Shown piece by piece: positions 12,801 to 21,448 of a DNA stretch of 64,000 nt (its first letter is position 1; each line of letters starts with the position of its first letter). The DNA comes from Chitinophaga cymbidii (GTDB lineage: Bacteria; Bacteroidota; Bacteroidia; Chitinophagales; Chitinophagaceae): assembly GCF_007992715.1 (NCBI RefSeq), contig NZ_BKAU01000004.1, forward strand, positions 310,001-374,000, given 5' to 3'. A program made the position numbers and the translations under genes. Under the pieces are notes generated by a model. The model saw only the letters and a program-made list of their open reading frames with translations. It ran no database searches and was not told the DNA's origin.

Positions 12801-13122
12801 GAACCCGAACGCCAAATACCCGCGTATCAGCTACAACAATACGGTGAGGGTTTCCAACCGTTTCGTGGAAGACGGGTCTTACATGCGCCTGAAGAACATA
12901 GAGCTGAACTATGCCGTACCGGTAAAGCAGGCGGGCCTCAACTGGCTGCAGAACCTGCAGGTATACGCCAGCGGGCAGAACCTGCTGACGTTCACGAAGT
13001 ACTCCTGGTGGGACCCGGAAGTGAATTCACAGGGCGGTGAAAACTCCACCGCACAGGGATATGACTATTACAGCTATCCCACTGCGCGTTCGTTCACCTT
13101 CGGCATCAGGGCCGGCTTCTAA
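9805..13122 (+). CDS. SusC/RagA-type TonB-dependent receptor with STN domain (locus 1)
   Basis: 1105 residues forming an outer-membrane importer for glycan fragments. The ATG at 9805 gives a long, basic leader before the hydrophobic signal segment (LTGFLMLAFLMETSAEGFS). Next come an STN signalling domain (~50-120), a carboxypeptidase-like beta-sandwich (~130-215: VNGQVKDDKGVPLPGVTV), the TonB plug (VVVVGYGTVLKKDLTGS, then LYVVDGFPVSG and IYGSRGANGVVLITTKKG) and a 22-strand barrel ending in an aromatic residue (TFGIRAGF). The STN domain means it can signal to the FecR encoded just upstream. A SusD partner follows after 24 bp. The substrate is unknown. Confidence 0.96.
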   Translation: MQIYARCKDLCIKSPYVSKILRRMRLTGFLMLAFLMETSAEGFSQEKITLSKKDAAIQQVFRDIRRQTGYDFLYSNKVLANARPVSVSVRNASLDEAMRLVLKGQPLTYNIVDKTVVIKLYEQQPPAPKADTVQPVRVNGQVKDDKGVPLPGVTVHVKGTSAGTLTDPDGKFSINVENTDAVLEFTYLGFTKEERAVGENTTFDIVLRPSQEGLNEVVVVGYGTVLKKDLTGSLTQVKSKEINATPAANVLQALSGRATGVQVMQNNGSPGGPVSVRIRGANSVLGGNEPLYVVDGFPVSGTNPTMLNNMDIESIDILKDASATAIYGSRGANGVVLITTKKGKAGRTKVDFETSYSTQRLRKKLDLMNAKEYAQFYNEQARNDNQQPFFTQEQIDGFGEGFDWQDLVFKTAPMKLTSLNVNGGNDKTQFSLSGSVFAQDGIVEGSDYDRYSLRANVNHEISKKFTVTFSGTFSRLKTDRKDSRGGSRGNSMIAAAISAPPTLTPYNDNGSYRVLARAYPFVATDLINPLNFINEQNSTTKANVVLANAAIIYRPWPDVTVKISGGIENRDDRTDSYTSTKFVNSKGSASVSASQFTSFLNENTISYNKSLGKHNIAAVAGFTYQDFQTTFISGSGVGFLSNTPGSNDLGSADAPGIPGTGYAKSALVSLLGRVNYSYDNKYLATISFRQDGSSRYSEGNKWGGFPSAAIAWRLSEEDFIKDLGFFSDLKLRASWGYTGSQAISPYATLNQLSSGKTVFDDALATTYAPSTTLPGNLKWEVTEQRDVGLDIGLLRDRLVITADYYVKNTRDLLNRVILPSSMGFTRTLRNVGEVKNQGFELGINAAIFDGDFKWDLNTNFSINRNKVVKLYGGDDIFGGTVTAVIVNDNSNILREGRPIGQFWGYLEEGYDENGRIRFTDLDKDGSVTARDKTYIGDPNPDFIYGINSNMSYKNFGLSIFIQGSQGNDIFNMSAIGNTIDYGFGLNMPREVFENHWTPENPNAKYPRISYNNTVRVSNRFVEDGSYMRLKNIELNYAVPVKQAGLNWLQNLQVYASGQNLLTFTKYSWWDPEVNSQGGENSTAQGYDYYSYPTARSFTFGIRAGF
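9808..9815 (-). promoter_or_regulatory. Candidate minus-strand -7 box (TAAATTTG) over the susC start
   Basis: The minus strand reads TAAATTTG, a full match to the Bacteroidota housekeeping -7 consensus TAnnTTTG. It lies directly over the first codons of susC and points towards the minus-strand terminator at 9711-9742. A transcript from here would be about 90 nt and antisense to the susC leader. I do not see a clear -33 TTTG at the right spacing, so this is a candidate only. Confidence 0.35.
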
Positions 13123-13146
13123 TTATTTGACCGAAAAAATTGTGAC

Positions 13147-14598
13147 ATGAAGCATGTACATAAAACCTGGCTGCTGCTGACGATCATCGCACCGTTGCTG
13201 CTGGCCTCCTGCAAAAAAGCACTCGAAGAAAATCCGCCGTCACTGGCAGTGGAAACATTCTATAATACACCCGCGGAAGTGGAAGCAGCCGTCAATGCTA
13301 TTTATTCCCCGCTCCGCTACAATACCATGCCGAACTATTACGCCACGCTCGAATGCCAGTCCGACTTCACCTACGGCCGCGGCAGCTGGGCGCAGATGAG
13401 CGAATTCCAGGGACTGAATGATGTAAACATCACCCGCGTAGGCGGTTTCTGGAACGACTTCTACCTGAGCATCCGCAACGCCAACCTGGTGATCGCGAAT
13501 GCGCCCAACGGCAACGCCATCAGCGAAGCGGAGATCGCGCGCTACGTGGCGGAAGCAAAGTTCCTGCGGGCATTCAACTACTTCCACCTGGTGCGCAACT
13601 GGGGCGGCGTGCTGCTCCGCACGGAAAACAACATCAACGAAGTAGACCTGCCGAGAAGCAGCGAAGCGGACATTTACGCGCTCATCCTCGCGGACCTGGC
13701 TGATGCGGAAGTGAACCTGCCGGATGTTGCCCCGCAAGCCGGCCGTCCATCGAAATGGACTGCCAAGACCTTGCTGGCGGATGTTTACCTTGAGCTGGAC
13801 CGGTTTGAGGAAGCGCGGGATAAGGCCAATGAAGTGATCGTATCGAACAAATACGAATTGATACCGGTAGACAGCACGGAGGATTATCAGAAGATATACG
13901 GGCCGGAAGTGATCACGTCGAAGGAAGAAATATTTTACATCAAATACATGCGGCAGGACGGCCAGGGTAACTACATACTCTGGATCACCAACCACCCGGA
14001 TACCAAACTGTTCCCTGCCGGCGGCGCGTACGCCGTGTACGGCGACCGCACAAATTCCCTGTACAGCAACTGGGACGATGCGGATTTCCGCAAAGGGATG
14101 TGGGACCTCATCAACATCGGTCTGGGCGCCAATTCACTGGTGTGCAACAAGTACCAGGACAAGCTGGCGGTGAGCCAGCGCGGTGCGGGCACTGATCTGC
14201 CCGTATACCGTTATTCCGAATTGCTGTTGATGTATGCCGAAGCCGCCAGTCATGAGAACGGCGGGCCTACGGCGGAAGCGATGGAAGCCCTCAACAAAGT
14301 GCACCGCCGCGCTTACGGCTACGACCCGAAAACAGTATCGCCCGTTGATTTTGACATTGCGGATTACACTACGCACGACGCTTTCCTCGCCCTCGTTATG
14401 CAAGAACGCGGCTACGAATTGCAGTTCGAAGGCAAACGCTGGCTGGAACTGAAACGCACGGGCAAGGCCGCGGCGATCATCAGCGCCGTGAAAGGCAAGA
14501 CCATCACGGAAAAGAACTGGCTCTGGCCCATCCCGCTTTCGGAAATGAACTACAACCAGGCGCTTGATCCTTCCACCGACCAGAACCCGGGATACTGA
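13147..14598 (+). CDS. SusD/RagB-type glycan-binding lipoprotein (locus 1)
   Basis: 483 residues with a lipoprotein signal ending in LLLASC (lipid-anchored Cys ~23). It has the SusD pattern: an N-terminal segment with FYNTPAEVEAAVNAIYSPL, TPR-like helices (AEAKFLRAFNYFHLVRNWGGVLLRTE) and the C-terminal RYSELLLMYAEAASHENG and LELKRTGKAAAI regions. It forms the lid of the SusC transporter and captures the oligosaccharide at the cell surface. It begins 24 bp after susC and is surely co-transcribed. Confidence 0.95.
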   Translation: MKHVHKTWLLLTIIAPLLLASCKKALEENPPSLAVETFYNTPAEVEAAVNAIYSPLRYNTMPNYYATLECQSDFTYGRGSWAQMSEFQGLNDVNITRVGGFWNDFYLSIRNANLVIANAPNGNAISEAEIARYVAEAKFLRAFNYFHLVRNWGGVLLRTENNINEVDLPRSSEADIYALILADLADAEVNLPDVAPQAGRPSKWTAKTLLADVYLELDRFEEARDKANEVIVSNKYELIPVDSTEDYQKIYGPEVITSKEEIFYIKYMRQDGQGNYILWITNHPDTKLFPAGGAYAVYGDRTNSLYSNWDDADFRKGMWDLINIGLGANSLVCNKYQDKLAVSQRGAGTDLPVYRYSELLLMYAEAASHENGGPTAEAMEALNKVHRRAYGYDPKTVSPVDFDIADYTTHDAFLALVMQERGYELQFEGKRWLELKRTGKAAAIISAVKGKTITEKNWLWPIPLSEMNYNQALDPSTDQNPGY

Positions 14599-14668
14599 GT
14601 GTCACGAGCAGAGAGTAATCTCAAGGTTGCAATACCCGGGTTTACTTACTAACACAAACAAAAAGAGC

Positions 14669-16333
14669 ATGGAACAAAAGAAACAACAGGACCGCCGTAC
14701 ATTCATCCGCTCCACCGTACTGGCAGCGGTTACCATACCCGCCTTATTTTCCGGCGGCACGCAGGCCGCTGATTTCATATCCGACGTAACCGGTCCCACG
14801 GAGCATTCCGACGTGGTGGTATACGGCGCTACGCCCGCGGGCATCGCGGCGGCCGTGGCCGCGGGCCGCGAGGGAAAACGGGTGGTGCTCGTGGAACCCT
14901 TGCTGCTGGCGGGAGGCATGATGAGCGGGGGGCTTAGCTTCAGCGATTCCAACCAGATGGCGAGGGAAACGCTGCGCGGCATCTTCGAGGAATTTCACCT
15001 GCGCGTGGAAAAACATTATACGGACAAGGGCGTTAAGCTGCCTTACGAAGTAAGCGTGAAAGACAACCGCCCCTGGACCTACGAACCGCATGTTGCGGAA
15101 AATATCTTCCACCAGTTGCTGGAAGAAGCCGGCGTGAAAGTGGTGCTGGGCGAAACGTTGCACCGCGCCCGGAAGAAGCGTGGCCTGCTGCAATCATTCC
15201 GCACCGTTTCCGGCAAAACGTTCTCCGGTAAAATGTTCATCGACGCAAGCTATGAAGGCGATCTCATGGCCGCCGCGGGCGTAGGGTACAGGGTGGGGCG
15301 CGAAAGCAGGAGCGAGTTCAACGAGCCGCTGGCAGGCGCCATCTATCCGAAAAAGCCGGTGACGATGGATGCGTATGATCCACAGCGTAAACCGCTGCCA
15401 TACATTTCTTCTACAACAAGACCGCAGGAAGGAGCGGGGGACAAGCTGATCATGACCTACAGCTTCCGCTTCTGCTTCTCGAAAGATCCGGCCAATAGGG
15501 TCCCTTTCACACAACCCGCCAACTACGATCCGGCGGCTTACGAACTGGTACGCCGCTTTCTGAAGGCATACCCTGACACGCCGCGCCTGATCGACCTGTA
15601 TCCCTTGCCCGGCAACAAGCTGGACGGCAACAACGGCATCGGCCTGCAACTGTCCATCGGCCTGGTGGGCCTGAACGCCGCTTACCCGGACGGCTCCGCA
15701 CGGGAAAGGCAGGCTATCTGGAACGCACATACGGAGTATTGCAAGGGACTGTTCTGGTTCCTCACCACCGATCCCGCCGTGCCGGAAAAGATCCGGCAGC
15801 AGATGCAGGAGATCGGTTACGCAAAAGACGAGTTCCCGAAATTTGATCATTTCCCCCCCGTGCTCTACGTGCGCGAAGCGCGGAGAATGGAAGGCGCGTA
15901 TTTCCTCACGGAAAAAGACATCCTGCATGATGTGGAAAAACCGGATTCCATCGGCATCGGGTCATTCCCAGTAGATTCCCATGACTGCCAGCGCATCGCC
16001 ACGGACGACGGGTTTATCAATGAAGGAACTATCTTCCCGAAACATCTCAAATCCAGGAAGATCGGACAGCCTTACCAGATGCCTTACCGCGCTATCACGC
16101 CGAAGGCGGATGAATGCGGCAACCTGCTGGTGCCGGTTTGTTTGTCATCTTCCCACGTGGCGTTTTCTTCTGTGCGGGTGGAGCCGGCGTGGATCGTACT
16201 GGGGCAAAGCGCCGGTATTGCCGCGGCATTGGCGATAGAGGAAGGGAAGAAGGTGCAGGAGGTGGATTACACGAAGCTGGCGGAGCGGTTGAAGAAGAGC
16301 GGGCAGGTGCTGGAATTGCCGGAGATCGCATAA
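14669..16333 (+). CDS. Tat-exported FAD-dependent oxidoreductase (FAD_oxidored family)
   Basis: 554 residues from the ATG at 14669, preceded by an AAAAGAG-type leader. A Tat-type signal (DRRTFIRSTVLAAV) predicts that the folded flavoprotein is exported to the periplasm. The dinucleotide-binding motif is VVYGATPAGIAAAVAAGREGK, with the second strand VVLVEP. Other family marks are FIDASYEGDLMAAAGV, YVREARRMEGAY and DSHDCQRI. The same marks occur in the protein at 52952-54937, so the two are paralogues. Members are often labelled xanthan lyase in databases, but the fold is an oxidoreductase. The likely role is redox processing of the sugar imported by this locus, which is inference from position. 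It ends the locus 1 operon. Confidence 0.85.
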   Translation: MEQKKQQDRRTFIRSTVLAAVTIPALFSGGTQAADFISDVTGPTEHSDVVVYGATPAGIAAAVAAGREGKRVVLVEPLLLAGGMMSGGLSFSDSNQMARETLRGIFEEFHLRVEKHYTDKGVKLPYEVSVKDNRPWTYEPHVAENIFHQLLEEAGVKVVLGETLHRARKKRGLLQSFRTVSGKTFSGKMFIDASYEGDLMAAAGVGYRVGRESRSEFNEPLAGAIYPKKPVTMDAYDPQRKPLPYISSTTRPQEGAGDKLIMTYSFRFCFSKDPANRVPFTQPANYDPAAYELVRRFLKAYPDTPRLIDLYPLPGNKLDGNNGIGLQLSIGLVGLNAAYPDGSARERQAIWNAHTEYCKGLFWFLTTDPAVPEKIRQQMQEIGYAKDEFPKFDHFPPVLYVREARRMEGAYFLTEKDILHDVEKPDSIGIGSFPVDSHDCQRIATDDGFINEGTIFPKHLKSRKIGQPYQMPYRAITPKADECGNLLVPVCLSSSHVAFSSVRVEPAWIVLGQSAGIAAALAIEEGKKVQEVDYTKLAERLKKSGQVLELPEIA

Positions 16334-16336
16334 CGG

Positions 16337-16374
16337 AAACAGGGGTTGATCGAAGCGGTCGCCCCTGTTTTTTT
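16337..16374. terminator. Terminator between locus 1 and the convergent redox operon
   Basis: Perfect 9-bp stem (16337-16345 with 16362-16370) followed by a T run on the plus strand. On the minus strand the A run at the stem base also yields a few T. It may serve both convergent operons, and its T run overlaps the stop codon of the minus-strand gene. Confidence 0.75.
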
Positions 16375-16780
16375 ACCGCTTGCTCTTCATGGCTTTCAGT
16401 TGCTTCAGGCTACCGTCATGCGCATATTGCTCATATTCCGGCGAGCCCAGCGCATATATCGCCACTTTGCCATCGGCATCAAAATGAAAGCCCCATCCAT
16501 AGCGCTTCGCCAGCGCCGACGAACGTAAACAGGCTTGTCCCTTTGAAAAGAACTGCTCGCGGGCCTGCGCGAGGTTTTGCCGTGTGGGATTATTTTTCAT
16601 GACGTATCCTTCGAATATGACATCATCGGAAGTATAGCGGTAGGGGTGCGCCTGCAACATATCAAATTGGCGGTTGGCAATTGTTTCGCCGGAGGCTTTC
16701 TTTGGTGGTATCTCCGCTTCGGTAACGGGACAGTCGTCCGCCACGCTGATAAATGTATTATAGTAGTTGGTGGTATGCAT
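16373..16780 (-). CDS. DUF6157 family protein
   Basis: 135 residues, soluble, no signal peptide. The start MHTTNYYNTFISVADDCP and the segments PYRYTSDDVIFEGY and CLRSSALAKRYGWGFHFDADGKVA match the small DUF6157 family as I remember it. Function is unknown. It begins 11 bp after the preceding gene and is the last of eight tightly spaced minus-strand genes. It may simply be a passenger, because its family is also found away from redox genes. Confidence 0.7.
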   Translation of the reverse strand: MHTTNYYNTFISVADDCPVTEAEIPPKKASGETIANRQFDMLQAHPYRYTSDDVIFEGYVMKNNPTRQNLAQAREQFFSKGQACLRSSALAKRYGWGFHFDADGKVAIYALGSPEYEQYAHDGSLKQLKAMKSKR

Positions 16781-16791
16781 CGTTCCGCAAA

Positions 16792-17046
16792 TTAACGGCT
16801 TTTATCCTTGCGGTCGCCCATCGGCAGATAATATAACCAGAAAAAACCGATCAGGAAAAGCACGAGCGAGGCGATGAACGCGGGCAGGGCAATGTCTTTA
16901 TGCTTGCCGAGCGCGTTATTCAGGCCGGTATACAGCAGCCATATCTGTATGCTGATGTTGAGGATCAGGATCACGATCAATGCGGACATCAGCGTGTTGC
17001 GCTTGTTGGGATGCGCTTTGTTCTGGGCGTCTTTGAAATTGCTCAT
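16792..17046 (-). CDS. Small two-helix membrane protein of the redox operon
   Basis: 84 residues with a polar N-terminus (rich in Lys, Asn), helix 1 at ~20-42 and helix 2 at ~53-75, and a charged C-terminal tail (GDRKDKSR). It resembles the small DUF6755-type proteins sometimes found beside Rieske genes in this phylum, but I am not certain of the family. It lies 10 bp after the Rieske gene and 11 bp before the DUF6157 gene. A role as accessory or anchoring subunit is plausible from position only. Confidence 0.65.
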   Translation of the reverse strand: MSNFKDAQNKAHPNKRNTLMSALIVILILNISIQIWLLYTGLNNALGKHKDIALPAFIASLVLFLIGFFWLYYLPMGDRKDKSR

Positions 17047-17056
17047 AGCGATATAT

Positions 17057-17548
17057 TCACGCGGTTACATAAACATCTTCTCCTTTCAGCACTACTTGTA
17101 ATGCGGGCAACGGCCGTGGCGGCGGGCCGGCCAGCACTTCGCCTGTCGTGGCGTCGAAGAATCCCTCATGGCAGGGGCACACGATCTGCCCGCTGCCGGG
17201 CTTGTAGTACACGGCACAGGAAAGATGGGTGCATTTCTGTTCATACGCCCGCCAGTCGCCATTCTCCAAACGTATAAGAATATAGGGGATGGAGCTTCCT
17301 TCCAGCACAAAGGAGCGGGTGCCGCCTACGGGCACGCTGTCCGCCTTGCAAACGAAATGTTCTCCTTTGATCTCTTCCGGCGGAAAAAAATGCGCTTTGG
17401 CCGCTACATAGGCGCTGCCTACGGCGAGGCCACCGGAAACAAGGCACAGGAACCGCGCGAAGTCCCGGCGGCTGACCTGTGTGGAAGCGGTCCGTTCTAT
17501 CGGGAAATCCTGTTTCCAGTTCGGGTCTTTTGCTGTTTGATCAGACAT
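17057..17548 (-). CDS. Rieske [2Fe-2S] protein, bc1-like, Tat-targeted
   Basis: 163 residues. A Tat-like N-terminus (SRRDFARFL followed by a hydrophobic stretch) makes an exported, membrane-anchored protein likely. The cluster motif is CTHLSC, then 15 residues after the His, then CPCHEG. It therefore has the two Cys and two His ligands plus the extra Cys pair that forms a disulfide in high-potential bc1/b6f Rieske proteins. Low-potential dioxygenase ferredoxins lack that pair. In this operon it probably passes electrons on the periplasmic side between the cytochrome b (20383-21447) and the seven-heme cytochrome c (22554-23780). Confidence 0.92.
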   Translation of the reverse strand: MSDQTAKDPNWKQDFPIERTASTQVSRRDFARFLCLVSGGLAVGSAYVAAKAHFFPPEEIKGEHFVCKADSVPVGGTRSFVLEGSSIPYILIRLENGDWRAYEQKCTHLSCAVYYKPGSGQIVCPCHEGFFDATTGEVLAGPPPRPLPALQVVLKGEDVYVTA

Positions 17549-17558
17549 ATCTTTCAGA

Positions 17559-18128
17559 TTAATGAACTTTCAGATGAGTGCTGCCTTTCGGCATCATGAT
17601 ATTTACCTTGGTGGTCACCGTTTGCTGGCCGAAGATGAAAGTATTCACAGGCGTGCTGTTCGGCCGCATCCGGCTGATCTCTTCCCTTGTGCCGTAGAAC
17701 AGCGCCTGGCTGGGGCAGACGGTGGCGCACATGGGCTTTTTGCCGGCGCTGGTCCGGTCGTAGCACATGTTGCATTTCATCATCATATCGTATTTCTCTT
17801 CCTTGATGGGCACGCCGAAGGGGCAGGCCATCACACAGTTGGAGCAGCCGATGCACCGGGCGGTATTGGCGCTGTGCACCACCCCGAAATCGTCTTTGGA
17901 GATCGCATCCGCGGGGCAGACGCGGGCGCACACGGGATCGTCGCAATGCATGCAGACCTGCACGGTGGTCTGAATGGACACGGCGCGTTCCACATAGTTG
18001 ACATGTATCATGCTTTGATGGCCGTTCGTTTCGCATTCGGCGCATGCCATTTCGCAGGCTTTGCAGCCGATGCAGCGCTGCATGTCTACGAAGAATTCCA
18101 TGTCTGTTTTATATGCGGTCACTTCCAT
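17559..18128 (-). CDS. Four-cluster [4Fe-4S] ferredoxin subunit (NarH/NrfC/DmsB type)
   Basis: 189 residues, no signal peptide, so cytoplasmic. Sixteen cysteines fall in four groups: CIGCKACEMAC, CMHCDDPVCARVCP, CIGCSNCVMACP and CNMCYD...CATVCP. This is the arrangement of the electron-transfer subunit of complex molybdopterin enzymes. It should carry electrons between the membrane cytochrome b and the molybdopterin subunit encoded 20 bp upstream. No Cys of the four groups appears to be missing. Confidence 0.9.
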   Translation of the reverse strand: MEVTAYKTDMEFFVDMQRCIGCKACEMACAECETNGHQSMIHVNYVERAVSIQTTVQVCMHCDDPVCARVCPADAISKDDFGVVHSANTARCIGCSNCVMACPFGVPIKEEKYDMMMKCNMCYDRTSAGKKPMCATVCPSQALFYGTREEISRMRPNSTPVNTFIFGQQTVTTKVNIMMPKGSTHLKVH

Positions 18129-18148
18129 AACAATGAATTAAAGGGTGA

Positions 18149-20362
18149 TCAGATACTGTCAAATGCATGTGCTTCGCCGGGGGCGGATATTTTACCGAGC
18201 GGTTCCAGCTTGCAGGCGCAGACCTTGAATTCCGGGATCTTCGATACCGGGTCGAGCGTGCCGGGCGTGAGCTGGTTGGCGGATTTTTTGCCGGGCCAGT
18301 GGTAGGGGATGAACACGGTATCCTTGCGGATGGTTTCCACGATGTTCGCGGGAAATTCGCCGGAGCCTCTGCGGGTGGTGACCCTTACCAGCTCCCTTTG
18401 CCGGATGCCGTACTGCGCGGCCAGCACGGGGTGTATCTCCACGAGGGGCTCCGGGATCAGCCCTACCAGCTTGCCGATGCGGCGGGTCTGGGTGCCGCTC
18501 AGGTACTGCGATACCACGCGGCCGGTAGTCAGCACAACGGGATATTCGTCATCCGTTACTTCGCCGGGATCGCGGTATTTGACCGGGTTGAAATGCGCTT
18601 TGCCGTCAGGCGTGGCGAATTTCCGGTCTTCCCACAACCGGGGCGTTCCGGGATGATCTTCGGAAGGGCAGGGCCAGAATACGCCCATGTTATCCTCTAT
18701 CTTTTTATAAGTGATGCCGTAATAATCCGCCGTACCTCCTTTGGACGCTACGCGCAGCTCGTTGAAAATCGCTTCTGTATCGGCATACCTGAATTTGTCG
18801 CCCGCGCCGAGCCTTTCCGCCAGTTCCAGGATAATATCTGTATCAGGACGGGCGTTACCGGGAGGGGTAACGGCCCTGCGTATACGAACAACGCGGCCTT
18901 CTGCCGTGGTCACCGTGCCATCTTCTTCTTCATGTAATGAACCGGCCAGCACAACGTCCGCATGCCGCGCGGTTTCGTTCAGGAAGAAGTCTATGCACAC
19001 GTAGAATTCCAGCTTTTCGAGCGCTTCGCGTACGTAATTGTTATTCGGTAAGGATACGAGGGGATTGAAGCAGATGGACAGCAATCCCTTTACTTCTCCG
19101 CGGTGAATGGCTTCTATCAGCTCGTAGGCGGTAAGCCCCTTGCCGGGCAGTTCCGGTTCGGGAATGCCCCATACGTCCGCAATGTATTGCCGGTGTGCGG
19201 GATTGGTGATGTCGCGGTTGCCGGGCAGCTGATCACATTTATGCCCGTGCTCGCGGCCACCCTGACCGTTACCCTGGCCGGTGATGGTGCCGTAGCCGCA
19301 ATAGGGTTTGCCGATGCGGCCGGTGGCCAGCACGAGGTTGATGCAGCCCAGCACATTTTCCACGCCTTTGGAGTGATGTTCTATGCCGCGCGCATGCAGC
19401 AGGAAACTTGTTTTTGCTTTTCCCCACAGTTCGGCGGCCTGTTGTATCTTTTCTTTTTCGATGCCTGTTACGGATTCGGCCCATTCGAGCGTGTAGTCCT
19501 TCACGGCGTCGAGCGTTTCCTGGAAGTTGGTGGTGTGATTATTGATGAAATCATGGTCCAGCATGTCGTGGTCCGCGAGATATTTCAGCATGGCGCCGTA
19601 GAGTGCGGAGTCTGTACCGGGTTTTACCGGCAGGTGAATGTCTGCCGTGCGCGCCAGCGGGATCACGCGGGGATCTATCACAATAAGCCGGGCGCCGTTG
19701 TCACGCGCGCGCCAGATCCAGTGCGTGAGCGTGGGGAAGGTTTCGCTGACGTTGGCGCCGGCAACGATGATCACTTCCGCATGTTCCAGGTCTTCGTAGT
19801 TATTGGAGGTGCGGTCCAGCCCGAACGCCTTTTTATTGCCCGCGCCGGCGCTGACCATGCAAAGCCTTCCGTTATAATCAAGATTGGCGGTTTTAAGCGC
19901 TACACGGGCGAATTTGCCCATGAGGTAACTCTTTTCATTGGTCAGCGATACGCCGGACAACACCGAGAAGGCGTCATTGCCGTATGTTTGCTGGATGCGG
20001 CGGATCTCGGACACTGTGCGGTCCATGGCGTGTTCCCAGGACACGGGCTTGAAACCCACGCCCTCCGCGCGTTCCAGCGGGCCCAGCAGCCGGTCGGGGT
20101 GATTGTCCTGCAAGTAGCGCTGCACGCCTTTGGGGCACAGCCGGCCCTGGTTGAACGGAAATTCCATCCACGGCTCAAAGCCTACTACTTTATTATTCTT
20201 TACGAGCAATTGAATGCCGCATTGCATGCCGCAGAAGCAACAATGCGTTTTCACGCTTTTGTCCGGCTCGTCCCTGCCGGGATAACCTTCCTGCGGTGCA
20301 TAGTTGAGATGCGGCCCAAATTCATGAATGATCTTTTCCGGAGATGCGGGTAGTCTTGCCAT
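18149..20362 (-). CDS. Molybdopterin oxidoreductase, nitrate-reductase-like catalytic subunit
   Basis: 737 residues from the ATG at 20362 (MARLPASPEK). A longer open frame to 20578 would overlap the next gene and is rejected. The N-terminal [4Fe-4S] motif is Cys41-x2-Cys44-x3-Cys48-x27-Cys76. Cys168 in GRLCMVSAG corresponds to the molybdenum ligand in NasA/NarB/NapA enzymes (RLCM/RHCM pattern), whereas formate dehydrogenases have a different pattern here. There is no Tat signal, so it should act in the cytoplasm. Nitrate is the best guess as substrate, but formate or another oxo-anion is not excluded. The C-terminal molydopterin-dinucleotide domain (VLTTGRVVSQYLSGTQTRR) is complete. Confidence 0.85.
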   Translation of the reverse strand: MARLPASPEKIIHEFGPHLNYAPQEGYPGRDEPDKSVKTHCCFCGMQCGIQLLVKNNKVVGFEPWMEFPFNQGRLCPKGVQRYLQDNHPDRLLGPLERAEGVGFKPVSWEHAMDRTVSEIRRIQQTYGNDAFSVLSGVSLTNEKSYLMGKFARVALKTANLDYNGRLCMVSAGAGNKKAFGLDRTSNNYEDLEHAEVIIVAGANVSETFPTLTHWIWRARDNGARLIVIDPRVIPLARTADIHLPVKPGTDSALYGAMLKYLADHDMLDHDFINNHTTNFQETLDAVKDYTLEWAESVTGIEKEKIQQAAELWGKAKTSFLLHARGIEHHSKGVENVLGCINLVLATGRIGKPYCGYGTITGQGNGQGGREHGHKCDQLPGNRDITNPAHRQYIADVWGIPEPELPGKGLTAYELIEAIHRGEVKGLLSICFNPLVSLPNNNYVREALEKLEFYVCIDFFLNETARHADVVLAGSLHEEEDGTVTTAEGRVVRIRRAVTPPGNARPDTDIILELAERLGAGDKFRYADTEAIFNELRVASKGGTADYYGITYKKIEDNMGVFWPCPSEDHPGTPRLWEDRKFATPDGKAHFNPVKYRDPGEVTDDEYPVVLTTGRVVSQYLSGTQTRRIGKLVGLIPEPLVEIHPVLAAQYGIRQRELVRVTTRRGSGEFPANIVETIRKDTVFIPYHWPGKKSANQLTPGTLDPVSKIPEFKVCACKLEPLGKISAPGEAHAFDSI

Positions 20363-20382
20363 TGGATAGTTATTTACCGGGA

Positions 20383-21447
20383 TTAGCCAAAAAGGTTGCC
20401 GCCTTCCTGCCGTGCCTGCAAATGTGCTTTTGCCAGCAGGGAGCGTTTTCCTTCGGGACTGAAATCGAGATGCGAGCTGCCGTTTTCCAGCGTGAAATCG
20501 AAGCCAAGCTGCTGCGTAACGGTCTTCAGATCGTCCACATGCAATTGCGTGGCAAATGCCTGGCCAGTATGCGGACAAACGGCCATGCCTCTTTTCATGC
20601 CTTCTTTTTTATAGATATGCGCGCCGATCTGTGCCGGGCGCTGGATGATGTGAAAGAATTTTCCGAACGGTATCCACACCAGGAAGAGGATCACCGAAAT
20701 AGCATGCGTAACGGCCATGAAATCGTAGGCCATTCCTTTCATAAAGGCATAGCTGTAATTCAGGCCGAGGCCGGTAACGGAAATGATGATCAGCAGGATC
20801 AGCGGCAGCAGGTCGCCTTCAAAAGTCTGTGTGGCGATCAGTCCCGCGTTGGTCATCCTCCGTACCATAAAAAAAACAGCACCGGCGATCACCAGCCAGG
20901 AGCACCATGTCAGCGCATGAAAGATGAGGAATGCCATCACGGAGCCCAGCTTGAAGCTCATCACCTGGAACCCGAAAAAGTTGGCGTAATAGAGGCGCGT
21001 GGTGCCGGGATCAAGCGCGGTAGCGGGGTCCAGCGTAAAGTTGATCCAGCCGAGCGTCAGCGGAATGGTGATGGCGAAGGCGGCCATGCAGCCGGTAGCC
21101 AGCAGGAAGTGCGCGATCCACCTTTTCTTTCCGCGGGGATAGATAAAGCGCTGGAACAGGAGGTTCTTTACGGAATCCGCGGCGAGGTAGTACAGGTGTA
21201 CGAAAAAGCTTCCTGAAAAAACGAATTGCCAGGTGCGCCGGAAATACATCCAGGTGGGCGGGCGCTGCAGCCATACGCAATAGCGGTAAATGCCGCCGAA
21301 CAGCGCGAACAGGGTGCCGAATAAATAGGCGATGAGCGCCGGGTCAAAATTCTGGAGCTTCCGCGACCCGTAAAACGAGATGACCACACATGCCAGGGTA
21401 ACAACCAATGCAACCAGTAAAGCCTTTTTGTTTAAAGAGGTATGCAT
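20383..21447 (-). CDS. Membrane cytochrome b, NarI-like
   Basis: 354 residues with about six membrane helices in the first 265 residues and a soluble tail of ~75 residues. His248 and His266 lie 18 residues apart in the last helices, the same spacing as the heme ligands His187 and His205 of E. coli NarI. His84, His113 and His177 are in or near other helices and could supply the remaining ligands. The probable role is quinol oxidation or reduction coupled to the cytoplasmic FeS/Mo subunits. The C-terminal soluble part contains no motif that I recognise. It is 20 bp upstream of the molybdopterin gene, in the same operon. Confidence 0.75.
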   Translation of the reverse strand: MHTSLNKKALLVALVVTLACVVISFYGSRKLQNFDPALIAYLFGTLFALFGGIYRYCVWLQRPPTWMYFRRTWQFVFSGSFFVHLYYLAADSVKNLLFQRFIYPRGKKRWIAHFLLATGCMAAFAITIPLTLGWINFTLDPATALDPGTTRLYYANFFGFQVMSFKLGSVMAFLIFHALTWCSWLVIAGAVFFMVRRMTNAGLIATQTFEGDLLPLILLIIISVTGLGLNYSYAFMKGMAYDFMAVTHAISVILFLVWIPFGKFFHIIQRPAQIGAHIYKKEGMKRGMAVCPHTGQAFATQLHVDDLKTVTQQLGFDFTLENGSSHLDFSPEGKRSLLAKAHLQARQEGGNLFG

Positions 21448-21448
21448 G

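Noticed and set aside
19103..20353. A 416-codon plus-strand frame opposite the molybdopterin gene
   Set aside because: Opposite a gene with intact cofactor motifs, it has no family resemblance. It is a shadow of the codon bias.
20363..20578. N-terminal extension of the molybdopterin oxidoreductase
   Set aside because: It would overlap the end of the cytochrome b gene by ~200 bp. The ATG at 20362 gives a natural start and a 20-bp gap.
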